A DNA stretch of 64,000 nucleotides from Lucifuga dentata. Taxonomy: Eukaryota > Chordata > Actinopteri > Ophidiiformes > Bythitidae. The position numbers and the translations under genes are program-made. Below the pieces are notes generated by a model. It was not told the origin of the DNA, searched no databases, and saw nothing but the letters and a program-made list of their open reading frames with translations. Below, one piece after another: positions 54,944-64,000 of the stretch (positions are counted from its first letter, which is position 1; every line of letters starts with the position of its first letter). Location: assembly GCA_014773175.1 (NCBI GenBank), contig VXCM01001297.1:1-64000 (forward strand). The letters are read 5' to 3'.

Positions 54944-55398
54944 TAAAGGACCATACCATATGTTTTGCATTTTGCATGTTTGAGCCTAATATATTCTGTT
55001 TTAATATACGCAACATTACTGACAATCATTTCCCAAAGGATAAAACCATATTTATGCAGGTCTTCTTTTGGGACTATATTCCCTGCTGGAGACATACATT
55101 CACTCTGTGTTTTATATTGTGCTTAAACGCTGAAATTATGAAACTTCGAAAAAACCTGAATATATGTTTTGTTCACAATGATGGATTACCTATCCCAAGA
55201 ATGTTTCAAGTATCAACAAGCTGATTTTAATAGCGTACCAGAATGAACTGAAACCAATGGTGGTTTGGAAGGTAGGAAAAACATTTTTAATTCACAATTC
55301 CAGTAGTATGCTTTGGGAAATGATTGTCAGTAACATTACATGTATGAAAATTATATATATTAGGCTCAAACATGCAAAATGTTGGTATGGTCCTTTAA
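54944..55398 (-). mobile_element. TTAA-MITE, subfamily A, internally deleted
   Basis: GTAAAGGACCATACCATATG at the left, GTTGGTATGGTCCTTTAA at the right. Reverse orientation relative to 2,452-2,986, lacking ~120 bp of interior. Confidence 0.8.
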
Positions 55399-55688
55399 TG
55401 ATTGCAAAGGTTTCAAAATCAACCTTGAATGAAAGTAAAAACATGCAAATCTGTGTAATATGTGCTTTAAAGGAGCATGCTGGTGATTGTAGCGGTGCAG
55501 CTGCAAGGAATATATCGACAACATTAAGCGAGGCCAGGGTGATGATGTTAAATACGTTAACTCTGCAGCCGTGGTGTTGCTAACACACTCACTTGCATGT
55601 TTTCTGTAAATCTGGAGGATAAATTCTTTATCCGATCAGGAGGCAATGTGAGAAAACAATCATCACTCCTGGCCAATGAAGGAACAAC

Positions 55689-56496
55689 TTAAAGGACCAT
55701 ACCAGTGATCGTGCATGTTTGAGCCCAACATATGCAGTCCCTGAGTTATGAACAAGTTCCCACAGCTGTTAGTAAGTCGGATTTGTTCGTAAGTCAGAAC
55801 AGTTACATAAGGTGCGTATCTAGCGTAAATATTTTAGTTAGGTGCGTATGTAGTGTATATATGTTACCTTTCTATGCATAAGAAGCTGGATTTATGCTTT
55901 GGAGGCATGGTTACGAAAGTTACAAACAAGAAAAAAAGGCAAATCACACAACACGATGTTAACAGTGAGCGTGATCCAACTTAAAATAGCAATGGCCGCT
56001 ACAGCACTGACAACACGTAATGTTTTGACGTGCATCGTAAAGTAGTGCACCGTTCATTATTACAAATCACTGTATGTAACTCAAATTTTTAATTTAATAG
56101 GCTTTATTGGCGGTTGGTTCGTAAGTAAGGGTCGTTCATAAGCTGAACGTTCGTAAGTCGGGGACTGCCTGTACACGTTATGTTACTGACAACCATTTCC
56201 GTAAATATAAACTACTTTAGCTACTACTTTTTAAAAACTACTTTAGCTGTAAATTTTGGAATTGTTTTTCCTACCTTCCAGACTGCCATTGCTTTCAGTT
56301 CATTAGAGGTACACTATTATTTACACTTTTATGTTTTTCTTAGTTTGTTGTTATAAAATTTCCTTCAACTTGACTTAGTTTGCGTGTTTTTGTGCTTTTA
56401 AATGACTGATGAAATGAATGATAATAACAATGTATGCGGGTTGTGTGTATACATATTGTGCTCAAACATGCACGATTCACTGGTATGGTCCTTTAA
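55689..56496 (+). mobile_element. TTAA-MITE, subfamily B, split by a Tigger-like element
   Basis: TTAA at 55,689 and 56,493. The left tip (to 55,732) and the remainder (from 56,172) flank a nested element. The interior is partly replaced by unrelated AT-rich sequence. Confidence 0.75.
55733..56171. mobile_element. Tigger/pogo-like MITE (CAGTCCC...CGTAAGTC ends)
   Basis: Left TGCAGTCCCTGAGTTATGAAC, right GTTCGTAAGTCGGGGACTGCC, inverted and flanked by TA. The 'CAGTCCCCGACTTACGAAC' type of end is characteristic of pogo/Tigger-group elements. No coding capacity. Confidence 0.8.
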
Positions 56497-56689
56497 AAAC
56501 TCTTTCTGATTTTCTGAAAGAGCAGCAGCAGCAGAGATGCTATGAAGGCCGATAAATGAATCCTGTCACGCTTGATCAGTTTTCAGGAAGATTTCCTCCA
56601 ACATCTCAGTCTGTGTTACTTGACCAAAGCTGATAATCCTGCCTGCACAACTTTAATAGGTATTCATAGGTTCTTCGTCTTCTTCCTCC

Positions 56690-56840
56690 TTTCCATCCTC
56701 CTCCTCCTCCTCCTCCTCTCCTTTGTCCTGTTCCTCCTTTTCTTCCCACTTGTCTACATCCTCCTTTTCTTCTGCTCCTCGCTCTCGGTTTCTCCTCCTC
56801 CTCCTCTTCTCCCTCCTGTTCCTCCCTCTCCTCCTCTTCA
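56690..56840. repeat. (TCC)n-rich polypyrimidine tract
   Basis: Dense TCC/TTCC repeats on the plus strand. The glutamate- and serine-rich open frames on both strands are composition artefacts. Confidence 0.85.
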
Positions 56841-57123
56841 GTAGCCCCCATTCTTCCTCATTGCCGTGGGGATTCAAGGGATGTGACTGACTGACAGCCT
56901 GCTGAGCCAATCAGAACTACCGAAAACAGCACGGTTGAACACTCACTGGTCTCTGGGGAGATGGAGTGTATCAATGTGTGTGTTAGTGTGTGTCTGTGTG
57001 CTTTACTGTGTGTGTGTATGTGTGCGCAGGTCCGTATGTGGGTGTGTGTGTGAGAAAGAGTGATGGATGATCTCTTCATTAACAGCAGAGAGGAACGACA
57101 AACACAACCTCTCATTCACCATT

Positions 57124-57126
<3 letters not shown>

Positions 57127-57177
<51 letters not shown>

Positions 57178-57420
57178 GCACATTCACAGTGGAGGATTCA
57201 TCCCTACCCATCCCTTCCTCATTTCCCTCTCCTATTCACACAGAAACCTCACTCCCAGACATATACACAAACACACACATACACTCTCTCCCCCTCCTCT
57301 TCTGTCAGCTCTCTCTCTCTCTCTCTCTCTCGTTCCGTCACTGTGGAGAGGAAANCCCTCCTCTTCTGTCAGCTCTCTCTCTCTCTCTCTCTCTCGTTCC
57401 GTCACTGTGGAGAGGAAAAG
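57127..57420. repeat. (CT)n and (CA)n microsatellites, one block written twice
   Basis: (CT)n at 57,127-57,158, (CA)n at 57,159-57,177. A CCCTCCTCTT...GAGGAAA block (57,292-57,354) is repeated after the N at 57,355. Confidence 0.85.
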
Positions 57421-57424
57421 AGAC

Positions 57425-57642
57425 GAGATGTTTGCTCTTGGAGATGTACAAGGAATAACGGGGAAACAACTGCTTCTGCTGGATGTGAATGTGCAGCGCT
57501 GCATACCTTAAACACACACACACACACACACACACGTGCACACACACGCGCACACAAACACACGCGCTCTGCGCTGCTGCAGCCATGCCAGGAATACCTG
57601 CTGAATATCTGCTGCACGGGACATGATGATTAAAGCTTCTAC
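57425..57642 (+). other. Candidate 5' untranslated exon with strong splice donor (speculative)
   Basis: A GC-richer segment ending TCTACCG|GTGAGTG, a near-consensus donor at 57,642/57,643. It lies just left of a CpG-rich stretch in the IMMP2L intron, on the strand opposite to IMMP2L. In mammals LRRN3, which has non-coding 5' exons, is nested in this intron on that strand. No coding frame is claimed, and no LRRN3 coding sequence is in the window. Confidence 0.25.
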
Positions 57643-58320
57643 CGGTGAGTGTTTCACGGCTATGAAATGACTTGTGCGTGTGTGTGCGTGTGTGTGTTAG
57701 GAGGACTGCAGTAGTCCTTGAGCTCTGTGGCGACTCAGCCTTGCGGTTCTGACAGCTGTGTGAGGACGCTGCAGCTCCTCCATGTCAAAGCTGGGAATTA
57801 GAATCCAGCATCGCGCGTCACGTTTCGTGTCTTTGCGTGGCGTTAGTGGTTTTAGTCTCCGTGTCAGGATCGCTCCACAGGTTCAAACCCGGAGTCACGG
57901 ACGGGTTGAACGTGCGTCAGGACCGGATGAGGTCTTTTTTTGAGGAGGAGGAAGGGCCAGTTTTGGGATGTTGTTATCTTTATAAAGGGGCATAAAGTGG
58001 AAAGAGGCAAGAAATATACCATATTTCACAATAATGTTACACAATAAATGTTACATAAAAGCCAGAAAATCACATTTACCAGGTTTCTGCTCGTTAGGAA
58101 CCTGGATGCTCCTAACGAGTCCGAGCTTCGTTATGCTGCAAAAAACACTGAGCTTATTTCAACCTGTGTCCAACACAATCATTGTCTCAAACGACACGGA
58201 GTGAAAAGTAAAGCGCCTTACTCTGTCTTGTTTGGAGATTGAGATGCTTATTTCTAGAAAATTCTTAAAAACAAATTGTATTTAAGTAATCTCAGTGGAC
58301 GGGCAGGTTTCTTCACCTGA
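57643..58320. other. CpG-containing intronic DNA
   Basis: No coding exon is seen. Contains GC-rich unique sequence to about 57,960, then AT-rich DNA. Confidence 0.35.
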
Positions 58321-58333
58321 TTTTAAGAAATGG

Positions 58334-58338
<5 letters not shown>

Positions 58339-58386
<48 letters not shown>
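58339..58386. repeat. Poly-T tract with N
   Basis: About 48 T followed by the N at 58,387; length uncertain. Confidence 0.9.
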
Positions 58387-58387
58387 N

Positions 58388-58900
58388 TATCAGGCAGCAT
58401 GAGTCAGGAAAGAACACGGCGCCGCTTTTATGCGCGCGGTGCCGCCGGTGTTTGGAGCTGCGGGTCACGGGATTGGCTGCAGGCCCGTCTGCTCTAATGG
58501 GAGGAAGAGACGCTCCCACCGCCGCAACCTCTCTCTCCTCCCTCTCCTTCACTCCTGCTGTATTTAAGTCTCTCATAATTACCAGTCTGTGCGCTCTGTC
58601 ATCTTTTAGCGCACAGAGTGGATTCAGGTTCAGTAAAATGGCGAGGACTCTTGTGTGTTTTTCCTTTTCTTTCTCACGTCTGCATGCAGCAGCGTCAGAG
58701 TTTAAAGCCGCAGCGTCTCCCAGGCGCCACAAGTCACACGTCAGTGTGTCCTGACTTTTCGTCACGTGATCTCTCTGAGGGCTCGCGCCAGATTTGCTGA
58801 TTACACTCCAAGAGTAAAACAGCCCATTATCTTTGCTTAATTGACAACGGCGCCGGGATTTAGGCAACTTGACTTAATGCTAATTGCATGCAGACAGAAG
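58388..58900. other. CpG-rich unique block
   Basis: The most CpG-rich stretch of the window outside repeats (CGCCGC, GCGCGCGG, GGCGCCGGG), including TATTTAAG and CACGTGA words. It could be an intronic regulatory region or the promoter of a nested gene. No coding exon was found. Confidence 0.35.
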
Positions 58901-59140
58901 GCCATTTTCCTGGGATATTCAATCCCTTCGGTCTCCCTCAGGGTCCAACACAGCAAGGATTCTTCTAAATGAGCAAAACCAAAGCACTTTGAGAACAAAC
59001 GTTATGCGAAAACATCCACCGAAACTCGATCGAAACTCTTACAACTTGGTAAGAGTTACTTTAAACTCGGGGGGGGGGGGGGGGGNAAGCTTCTTTTACA
59101 GTGCAAAATGGTTGAATTGAAGGCAGTTTGTTAAGCGTTG

Positions 59141-59538
59141 CATTTAAAGGAGCATGCAGGTGATTTTGCATGTTTGTTCCCAATAAATGCGGTGGTGCCC
59201 TGCATACATATGACATTACTGACAAGCAATTTTAGTTTTTGCGTTATTGCCTGCTGATATATGCACAGTTGTGAAAGCACGGTTATTTTAATTTCTCGGA
59301 AAAAGCAGACATGTTGTCTTCTATCTCTGTGTTGAACTCAGTTAGTGCAATTTAAAAAAAATCAAATATGTTTTCGCTAGGATGGACTACCAAGCTAAAA
59401 CCAAGGGCAGTCTGGAAAGTAGGCAAAACAATTTTAAAATGTACCACTCAAACAGCATGTTTTGGAAAATGACTGGTAGCAATATAACATGAATGAAAGT
59501 TGGATTTACCAGAAAAAATCACTGGAATGTCCTTTAAA
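59141..59538. mobile_element. TTAA-MITE, diverged and internally deleted
   Basis: Starts TTTAAAGGAGCATGCAGGTGA and ends TCACTGGAATGTCCTTTAA. The interior has recognisable B words but many changes. It is the oldest-looking copy. Confidence 0.75.
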
Positions 59539-61193
59539 GCGCATATTACACAGATTTGTGTGTTTGTATTTTAATTCAAGAGTCAGTTTTGAAACTTTTA
59601 CAATCCTTAAATATGCAAAAACTCACTGATCCACTTTCTCTATCCCTTTCTGTGTCTTTGCTGTGCACACTGAGTGAAAACAGGCCATTTTAGTTACCAT
59701 CTCTTCAAGGCCTCCTCTTAAAAAGTCTGCTCTGTTCTCTTTGGCCAGCTGCTTCAGGCCTGAGCTGGCAACACCAATGGACTATTAAGCACATATATTA
59801 GTCAACCGCTCATTAGCCTAAATGCTCCTTTAAAGACACAAATCTGCCTGCATGTATCTTTATTTTACAGTAAAGCTCAATAATAATCAATAGGTTATAT
59901 TATTGGCTGATATCACTTTATCAATGCATATACAGTTTCTGTATCAGTGTTGGCAGATGTGCAAGAAGGAATTCTAGCATATTACTGCTAAAAATTGTTT
60001 GAGGCCATCAGTTAACCTGTAAAATATTCATTCAATTATTCAACTGATTGTTTAGTTTAATAAAAAAAAAAAGAAAGAAAGAAAAAGGGTCATTATTACT
60101 TTTTAAAATTTGACCAAAAAATAACTGGATTTTCCTCTGCAGGAAGACATCATGTATTTTAATGTAAATGAGGTTCTCTAGTGGTGAGGACAAATCATAA
60201 AATGCTTCTGGTAGCAGGAAATAAAGAGAAAACACAAACAAGCTGCTAATTATATGCCACAGTTCTGTAAATGCTGTTTTTATCCTCTGCTTTCCACCAT
60301 ATTTTTCTATTATTAATATTTTTCCTCAGATTTTTCCACATGGCTTTTAGTATTCACAATAAAGACTGAAAATATCCCTAGATGCTTTGAAAAATAAAAT
60401 TACCCCTACTGTTTTTTTGTCGGTCTCTTTTCATGCAAAGAGAATTAATTAGCATTTTTTAAATCAAGCCCACTGTGTAAAAATTTTAGAAGAGGAGGTT
60501 GGAAAGAAAAAACCTCAACCAAAACTAAACTTCATCTCAGCAGAGGATCAAATGTGGCTCTTTTTTTTTTTTTTTTTNTTTTTTTTTTTTTTTTGGTGGC
60601 TGGCTGCATGTCTGCCCGAGCTTTTATTCATGAATCAGGATCTATTCAGGTGGAAAAAGTCACGTTTGATAGAAAATCCTCATTGCTGATGCTTGAGGCA
60701 GATTTTTTTTTTTTTTTTTTTNTTTTTTTTTTTTTTTTTTGGAAAAGAAATACAATGAGAGATAATCGTGAAATAAAAGTGAAAGAAACTCATCACTCAC
60801 TTTAGTCTAAATGCAAACTGCATCATTTTGTAGATTCATAGTCGATTTGAACATCGTAAATCATTTCTAAACTCCTGCAATTAACTCACACATGTCGTTT
60901 ATAACACGCTGTACTAATGTGTGTCATTTTATATTTTGCACCACCAGCTATTTCTAATGAATGAACGTTCATGTTAAAAGAAACTTTCAAATGTGAAAAC
61001 ATCTGGAAACACATGTGGTATATCAATGGCCCCGCCCACTCTCTGGGTCTTTGGCCCCACCCACTGTCAATCAGCACAGTCATATAATCTACGCATCAAC
61101 CTGCCTGAGCTGTAATAAAAGCCTTCTGCTGCAGAACACACAGAACCACATGATTTTACTGTTATAAACACACAGAGCGAGTCTTAACCTGTA

Positions 61194-61228
<35 letters not shown>

Positions 61229-61536
61229 ATGCGTGTATGGCTAATTAACAGTAACTGGTTGCTTAAAGGCAGAAGTGTGACTTGGGAGTGAGGGCTAGCT
61301 GTGAATACTAATGCTGCCTCAGCTAACAAGGAGTGTGTGTTTCTATGTGTGTGTGTGTGCATGTGTGTGAGTGTGTGTGTGTGGTGAGGCGACATGGGAC
61401 TAACTGGTTTAATAGTAAATCGATGGAAGATGGAGGGAGGAGAGACAAGAGAGGGATTTGATGTAGAAAGGTTGATCTTGTCCTGATACCATCCTTTCAT
61501 TTCATGACACACACACACACACACACACACACACAN

Positions 61537-61578
<42 letters not shown>

Positions 61579-62151
61579 TAGCTGGATGGCTGAGTGCTGT
61601 TTGCTTTGCTTTACAGCTAAAGTGCATTCTGTATTAAGTTTCTTGCTCTCTGATATATTTATTGTGAACATTTTTCTTCTTTTTATTTCTTTAATGAAAG
61701 CAGCAAGTTGTGACGTGTCGATATAACTGAAATGGTACGTAGGTGGTGGTGGAGGGTTGGACATAAAAAGCTGATGATACTGACATCAGAGACACATTAT
61801 GTGCTCCAGACTTTACAGGAAGTGAGTGTCCGTGTTTCATGACCACCATCTGTTTTGAACCTTAGGCTGCTCGCACATGATCCACAGTAAAATTGCGTTC
61901 CGGTAATACTGTCTTCACACCTGAGGCTCTATGCTTTGTGACTGACACAAAACTAAAACCGAAACGCATCATCAGGAAGCGCAGTTAGTTTTGGATTTAG
62001 CTAAACTCACATTTCAAAGTAGACTGTCGACTAAAAGCCAGTTTACGGACCTGTTAGCCTCGTCTGACTGCTGACCTTTCAACATGCCTGTACTTTCAAG
62101 CCAAAGTCAAGATGTGGGTTTAAATTTATGTTGTATAACTTTGTTGCCTCT
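59539..62151. other. Intronic DNA with homopolymers and microsatellites
   Basis: Poly-T with N at 60,561-60,594 and 60,703-60,740. (GT)n at 61,199-61,226 and 61,347-61,382. (CA)n joined through an N (61,536) to (GA)n at 61,508-61,576. No exon is supported; the long minus-strand frame at 61,162-61,764 is mostly microsatellite translation. Confidence 0.45.
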
Positions 62152-62912
62152 GTATGACGGTGTATTAGGGCTGTAGAAGATGAGGAAAAAAAAATGAGGG
62201 GGCATTATTTTGAGTTTTAAAACTAGAAAATTTTCCATATTTTAAAAGTCGCATGCTTATGATAATTCAATGACTTTGCGCTAAAAGCACAAGTATTTCT
62301 TTATTGCTAAATCCAATGGAAAAGTATAGTTTAATAAGGTCNTTTGCGCTAAAAGCACAAGTATTTCTTTATTGCTAAATCCAATGGAAAAGTATAGTTT
62401 AATAAGGTCATCTTGCAAGAACTTGCAAATTTGCCAGTTTAAAAACTCACAAATTCGCAAGTTTTTAAACTTGCAAATTAAAAAAATTAAAAAAATAAGA
62501 ATGAAAAAATTAAAAAATATTAAAAAAATAAGAATTAAAAAATTAAAAAATAAGAATGAAAATTATTTTTAATGATGAATAATCTTTTTTTAAAATTTTT
62601 GTAAAATAATAATTTAATGTTTTTTAAAAATGAAAAAGGTAAAATAATAAGAACGGGAATCAGAACCACCTCACGTTGTGACTATGCCTGCAGTACATGA
62701 CCTTATTAAACTATACTTTTCCACCGGATTTAACAATAAGGAAATACTTGTGTTTTTAGCTCAAAATCATTGAATTTTAAGAAGCACATGGACTTTTAAA
62801 ACTGGCAAATTTTTGAGTTTTAAAAGTCACAAATTTGTGAGTTTGAAAACTTGAAATAATGCCCCCCTCATTTTTTTTTTTTCATCTTACATGGTCCTCA
62901 CACGCCGTCATA
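62152..62912. mobile_element. Hairpin-type TIR element ('GACGGCGTA' family), copy 2
   Basis: TATGACGGTGTATTAGGGC at the left and CACACGCCGTCATA at the right, with 'atgagggggcattattt' at 62,195 and 'aataatgcccccctcat' at 62,856 as inner inverted words. AT-rich expansions (AAAAATTAAAAAATAAGAATG words) lie at 62,470-62,640. 67 bp are written twice around the N at 62,342. Confidence 0.8.
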
Positions 62913-63090
62913 CTTCTGATTATGTCACAAACAGCTATTCTGTCATTGGTTGAGCGTTTGAAAGGTTAAATTAGAATTTTCCTGAATTTTGCAAATCCAA
63001 GCGATGCATATTGCTCAATGTTGTGCTGCCACAAGATTATCAGGCTACTGATCATGGTTCAATACCCTTAACCGAGTGGTTTTAATTACC

Positions 63091-63586
63091 TAAAGCATGG
63101 TTTATGTTTAATGTGGACGTGAGGTGGGCATAAACGCAAACATTTTTAAATGGACTGGCTGTGCGTCCTGGCATTCATGACTAGCACACTTCATTGGTGG
63201 CGCTGTAGGTTAGCAACAGTTGGTTAACCGCCCCAAAACACAAAAACAAACCCAGCGAAATCAAAATAGTTTCAGGTTCAGTCACGTACAACAAAACATG
63301 GAGGCAGCAACGAGTGGGTTGTTGATTCGTGAAGAGGAGGAATTGCTGTTACTTGCATTGGCTGCGAGACGCTTTCCTCCATACCTCTTCATATCTCTTT
63401 GCTTGGAAAATCTTTGTTGAAGCCTCGTTTACGCCACACAAACACCATCCACGTTGTTTCAAAAATCGAGCGGTGCACGACGACACGATTAGCCTTCTAG
63501 AGCGGCCTCTGCGACCTGCTGTTATGGCTGCAATTGTGTCATATTTTCTGTGCGGTCGCGTACACGCTAAGCATAAACCAGCCTTT
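63091..63586 (+). mobile_element. PIF/Harbinger-like non-autonomous element
   Basis: Inverted ends: left AAAGCATGGTTTATGTTTAATG, right CACGCTAAGCATAAACCAGCC. The plus strand includes MEAATSGLLIREEEELLLL and ALAARR, resembling the acidic/arginine N-terminus of PIF/HARBI1-like transposases. The downstream catalytic part is missing. The target duplication is ambiguous (TTA/TAA context). Confidence 0.6.
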
Positions 63587-64000
63587 AGTTTAAGCAGTAA
63601 AGCTTAATCAGGCTTTAGCTGTGAGTCGATATTGTAGCAAAACAAAATGAAAAAATACTGACAGATTTTGTAGATATGGTCAGATGCATTTCTCAAAGAG
63701 TTGATGAAGAATGTATTTTGTTTTGTAGTAAAAAGCATTTTAGAAAGTTTTTCAGTATACATAAAGGAGGGTTGGGTGCTTGTAATTATTGGTAGAATGA
63801 AAACAATATGGATTCCAGAAGCGCTGTGATTGGCTGGCCAAACTGGAAGGTTGTGTTTAGGCATGAGATTTAAAAATGATTATTTTTAGCCATTAACCTG
63901 AGATGGTTAAGTTTCATTTTAAATGTAAAACTGATCCCGCTGAGGTCAAGATTAGAGATGGCTGTGGTGAGGTGAAGATTGTGGTTTGTGGTGAAAGTTA
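63587..64000. other. Intronic DNA to window edge, no gene seen
   Basis: AT-rich and unique-looking. Confidence 0.35.

Larger units (their letters stand above)
52803..64000 (-). other. IMMP2L: IMMP2L intron, partial (runs off the right edge)
   Basis: Upstream of the 52,737-52,802 exon no further IMMP2L exon was found. At least 11.2 kb of this intron are therefore in the window. In mammals the equivalent intron is intron 3, which contains LRRN3 on the opposite strand. Confidence 0.8.

Noticed and set aside
54889..55583. Two ~110-codon frames
   Set aside because: They are translations of TTAA-MITE sequence; the same peptides recur at other copies.
57067..57633. 188-codon plus-strand frame rich in SLSLSL and HTHTHT
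   Set aside because: Microsatellite translation, including a duplicated block around an N.
58313..58867. 184-codon minus-strand frame in the CpG-rich block
   Set aside because: It runs through a poly-T/N stretch (poly-Lys) and shows no domain. Open frames are expected in GC-rich DNA.
61162..61764. 200-codon minus-strand frame
   Set aside because: Mostly CA/GA repeat translation with no splice or domain evidence.

Overview
The window looks like a teleost fish nuclear genome, probably a percomorph. The signs are three splice-bounded exons of a vertebrate mitochondrial inner-membrane peptidase gene, a eukaryotic tRNA gene, fish-type LINE/SINE tails, abundant CA/GA microsatellites and very dense DNA transposons. 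It is gene-poor. Most long open frames are microsatellite, homopolymer or transposon translations. This is a short-read-style assembly: 28 single-N gaps and one 169-N gap lie in the window, and at least 11 of the single Ns are flanked by the same ~62-123 bp written twice.

Layout. Positions 1-11,340 are repeat-rich intergenic DNA with TTAA-flanked MITEs, a pogo-like element and a 5'-truncated L1-type LINE nested in a MITE. At 11,347-12,588 (+) is one intact intronless frame for a 413-residue acidic/coiled-coil protein that I cannot assign to a family. At 13,774-13,845 (-) is an intact tRNA-Gln(CTG) gene, followed 240 bp away by a tRNA-Leu(CAG) pseudogene with an internal duplication and by a ~290 bp palindrome. 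Positions 14,750-27,600 are intergenic repeats with a few GC-richer unique blocks. From ~27,620 to the right end the window lies in the minus-strand gene IMMP2L: 3' UTR, last coding exon (28,440-28,565), an 8.3 kb intron, the penultimate exon (36,844-36,946), a 15.8 kb intron, the preceding exon (52,737-52,802), and then at least 11 kb of the next intron upstream. The three exons join in phase and encode roughly the last 97 residues of the protease, including the catalytic-lysine region. The serine half is beyond the right edge. In mammals the LRRN3 gene is nested in the corresponding intron on the opposite strand. A CpG-rich block with a good plus-strand splice donor at 57,642/57,643 is a speculative candidate for its 5' exon.

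Mobile DNA dominates. About 20 copies of one MITE family with ~88 bp inverted ends and flanking TTAA are present, in two diverged subfamilies plus chimeras and one snap-back copy. At least six of these copies carry other insertions (L1, PIF/Harbinger, hAT-like, pogo/Tigger-like and an unclassified TIR element), several with readable target-site duplications, which gives a clear relative chronology. I see no CRISPR array, operon, viral gene or toxin gene.
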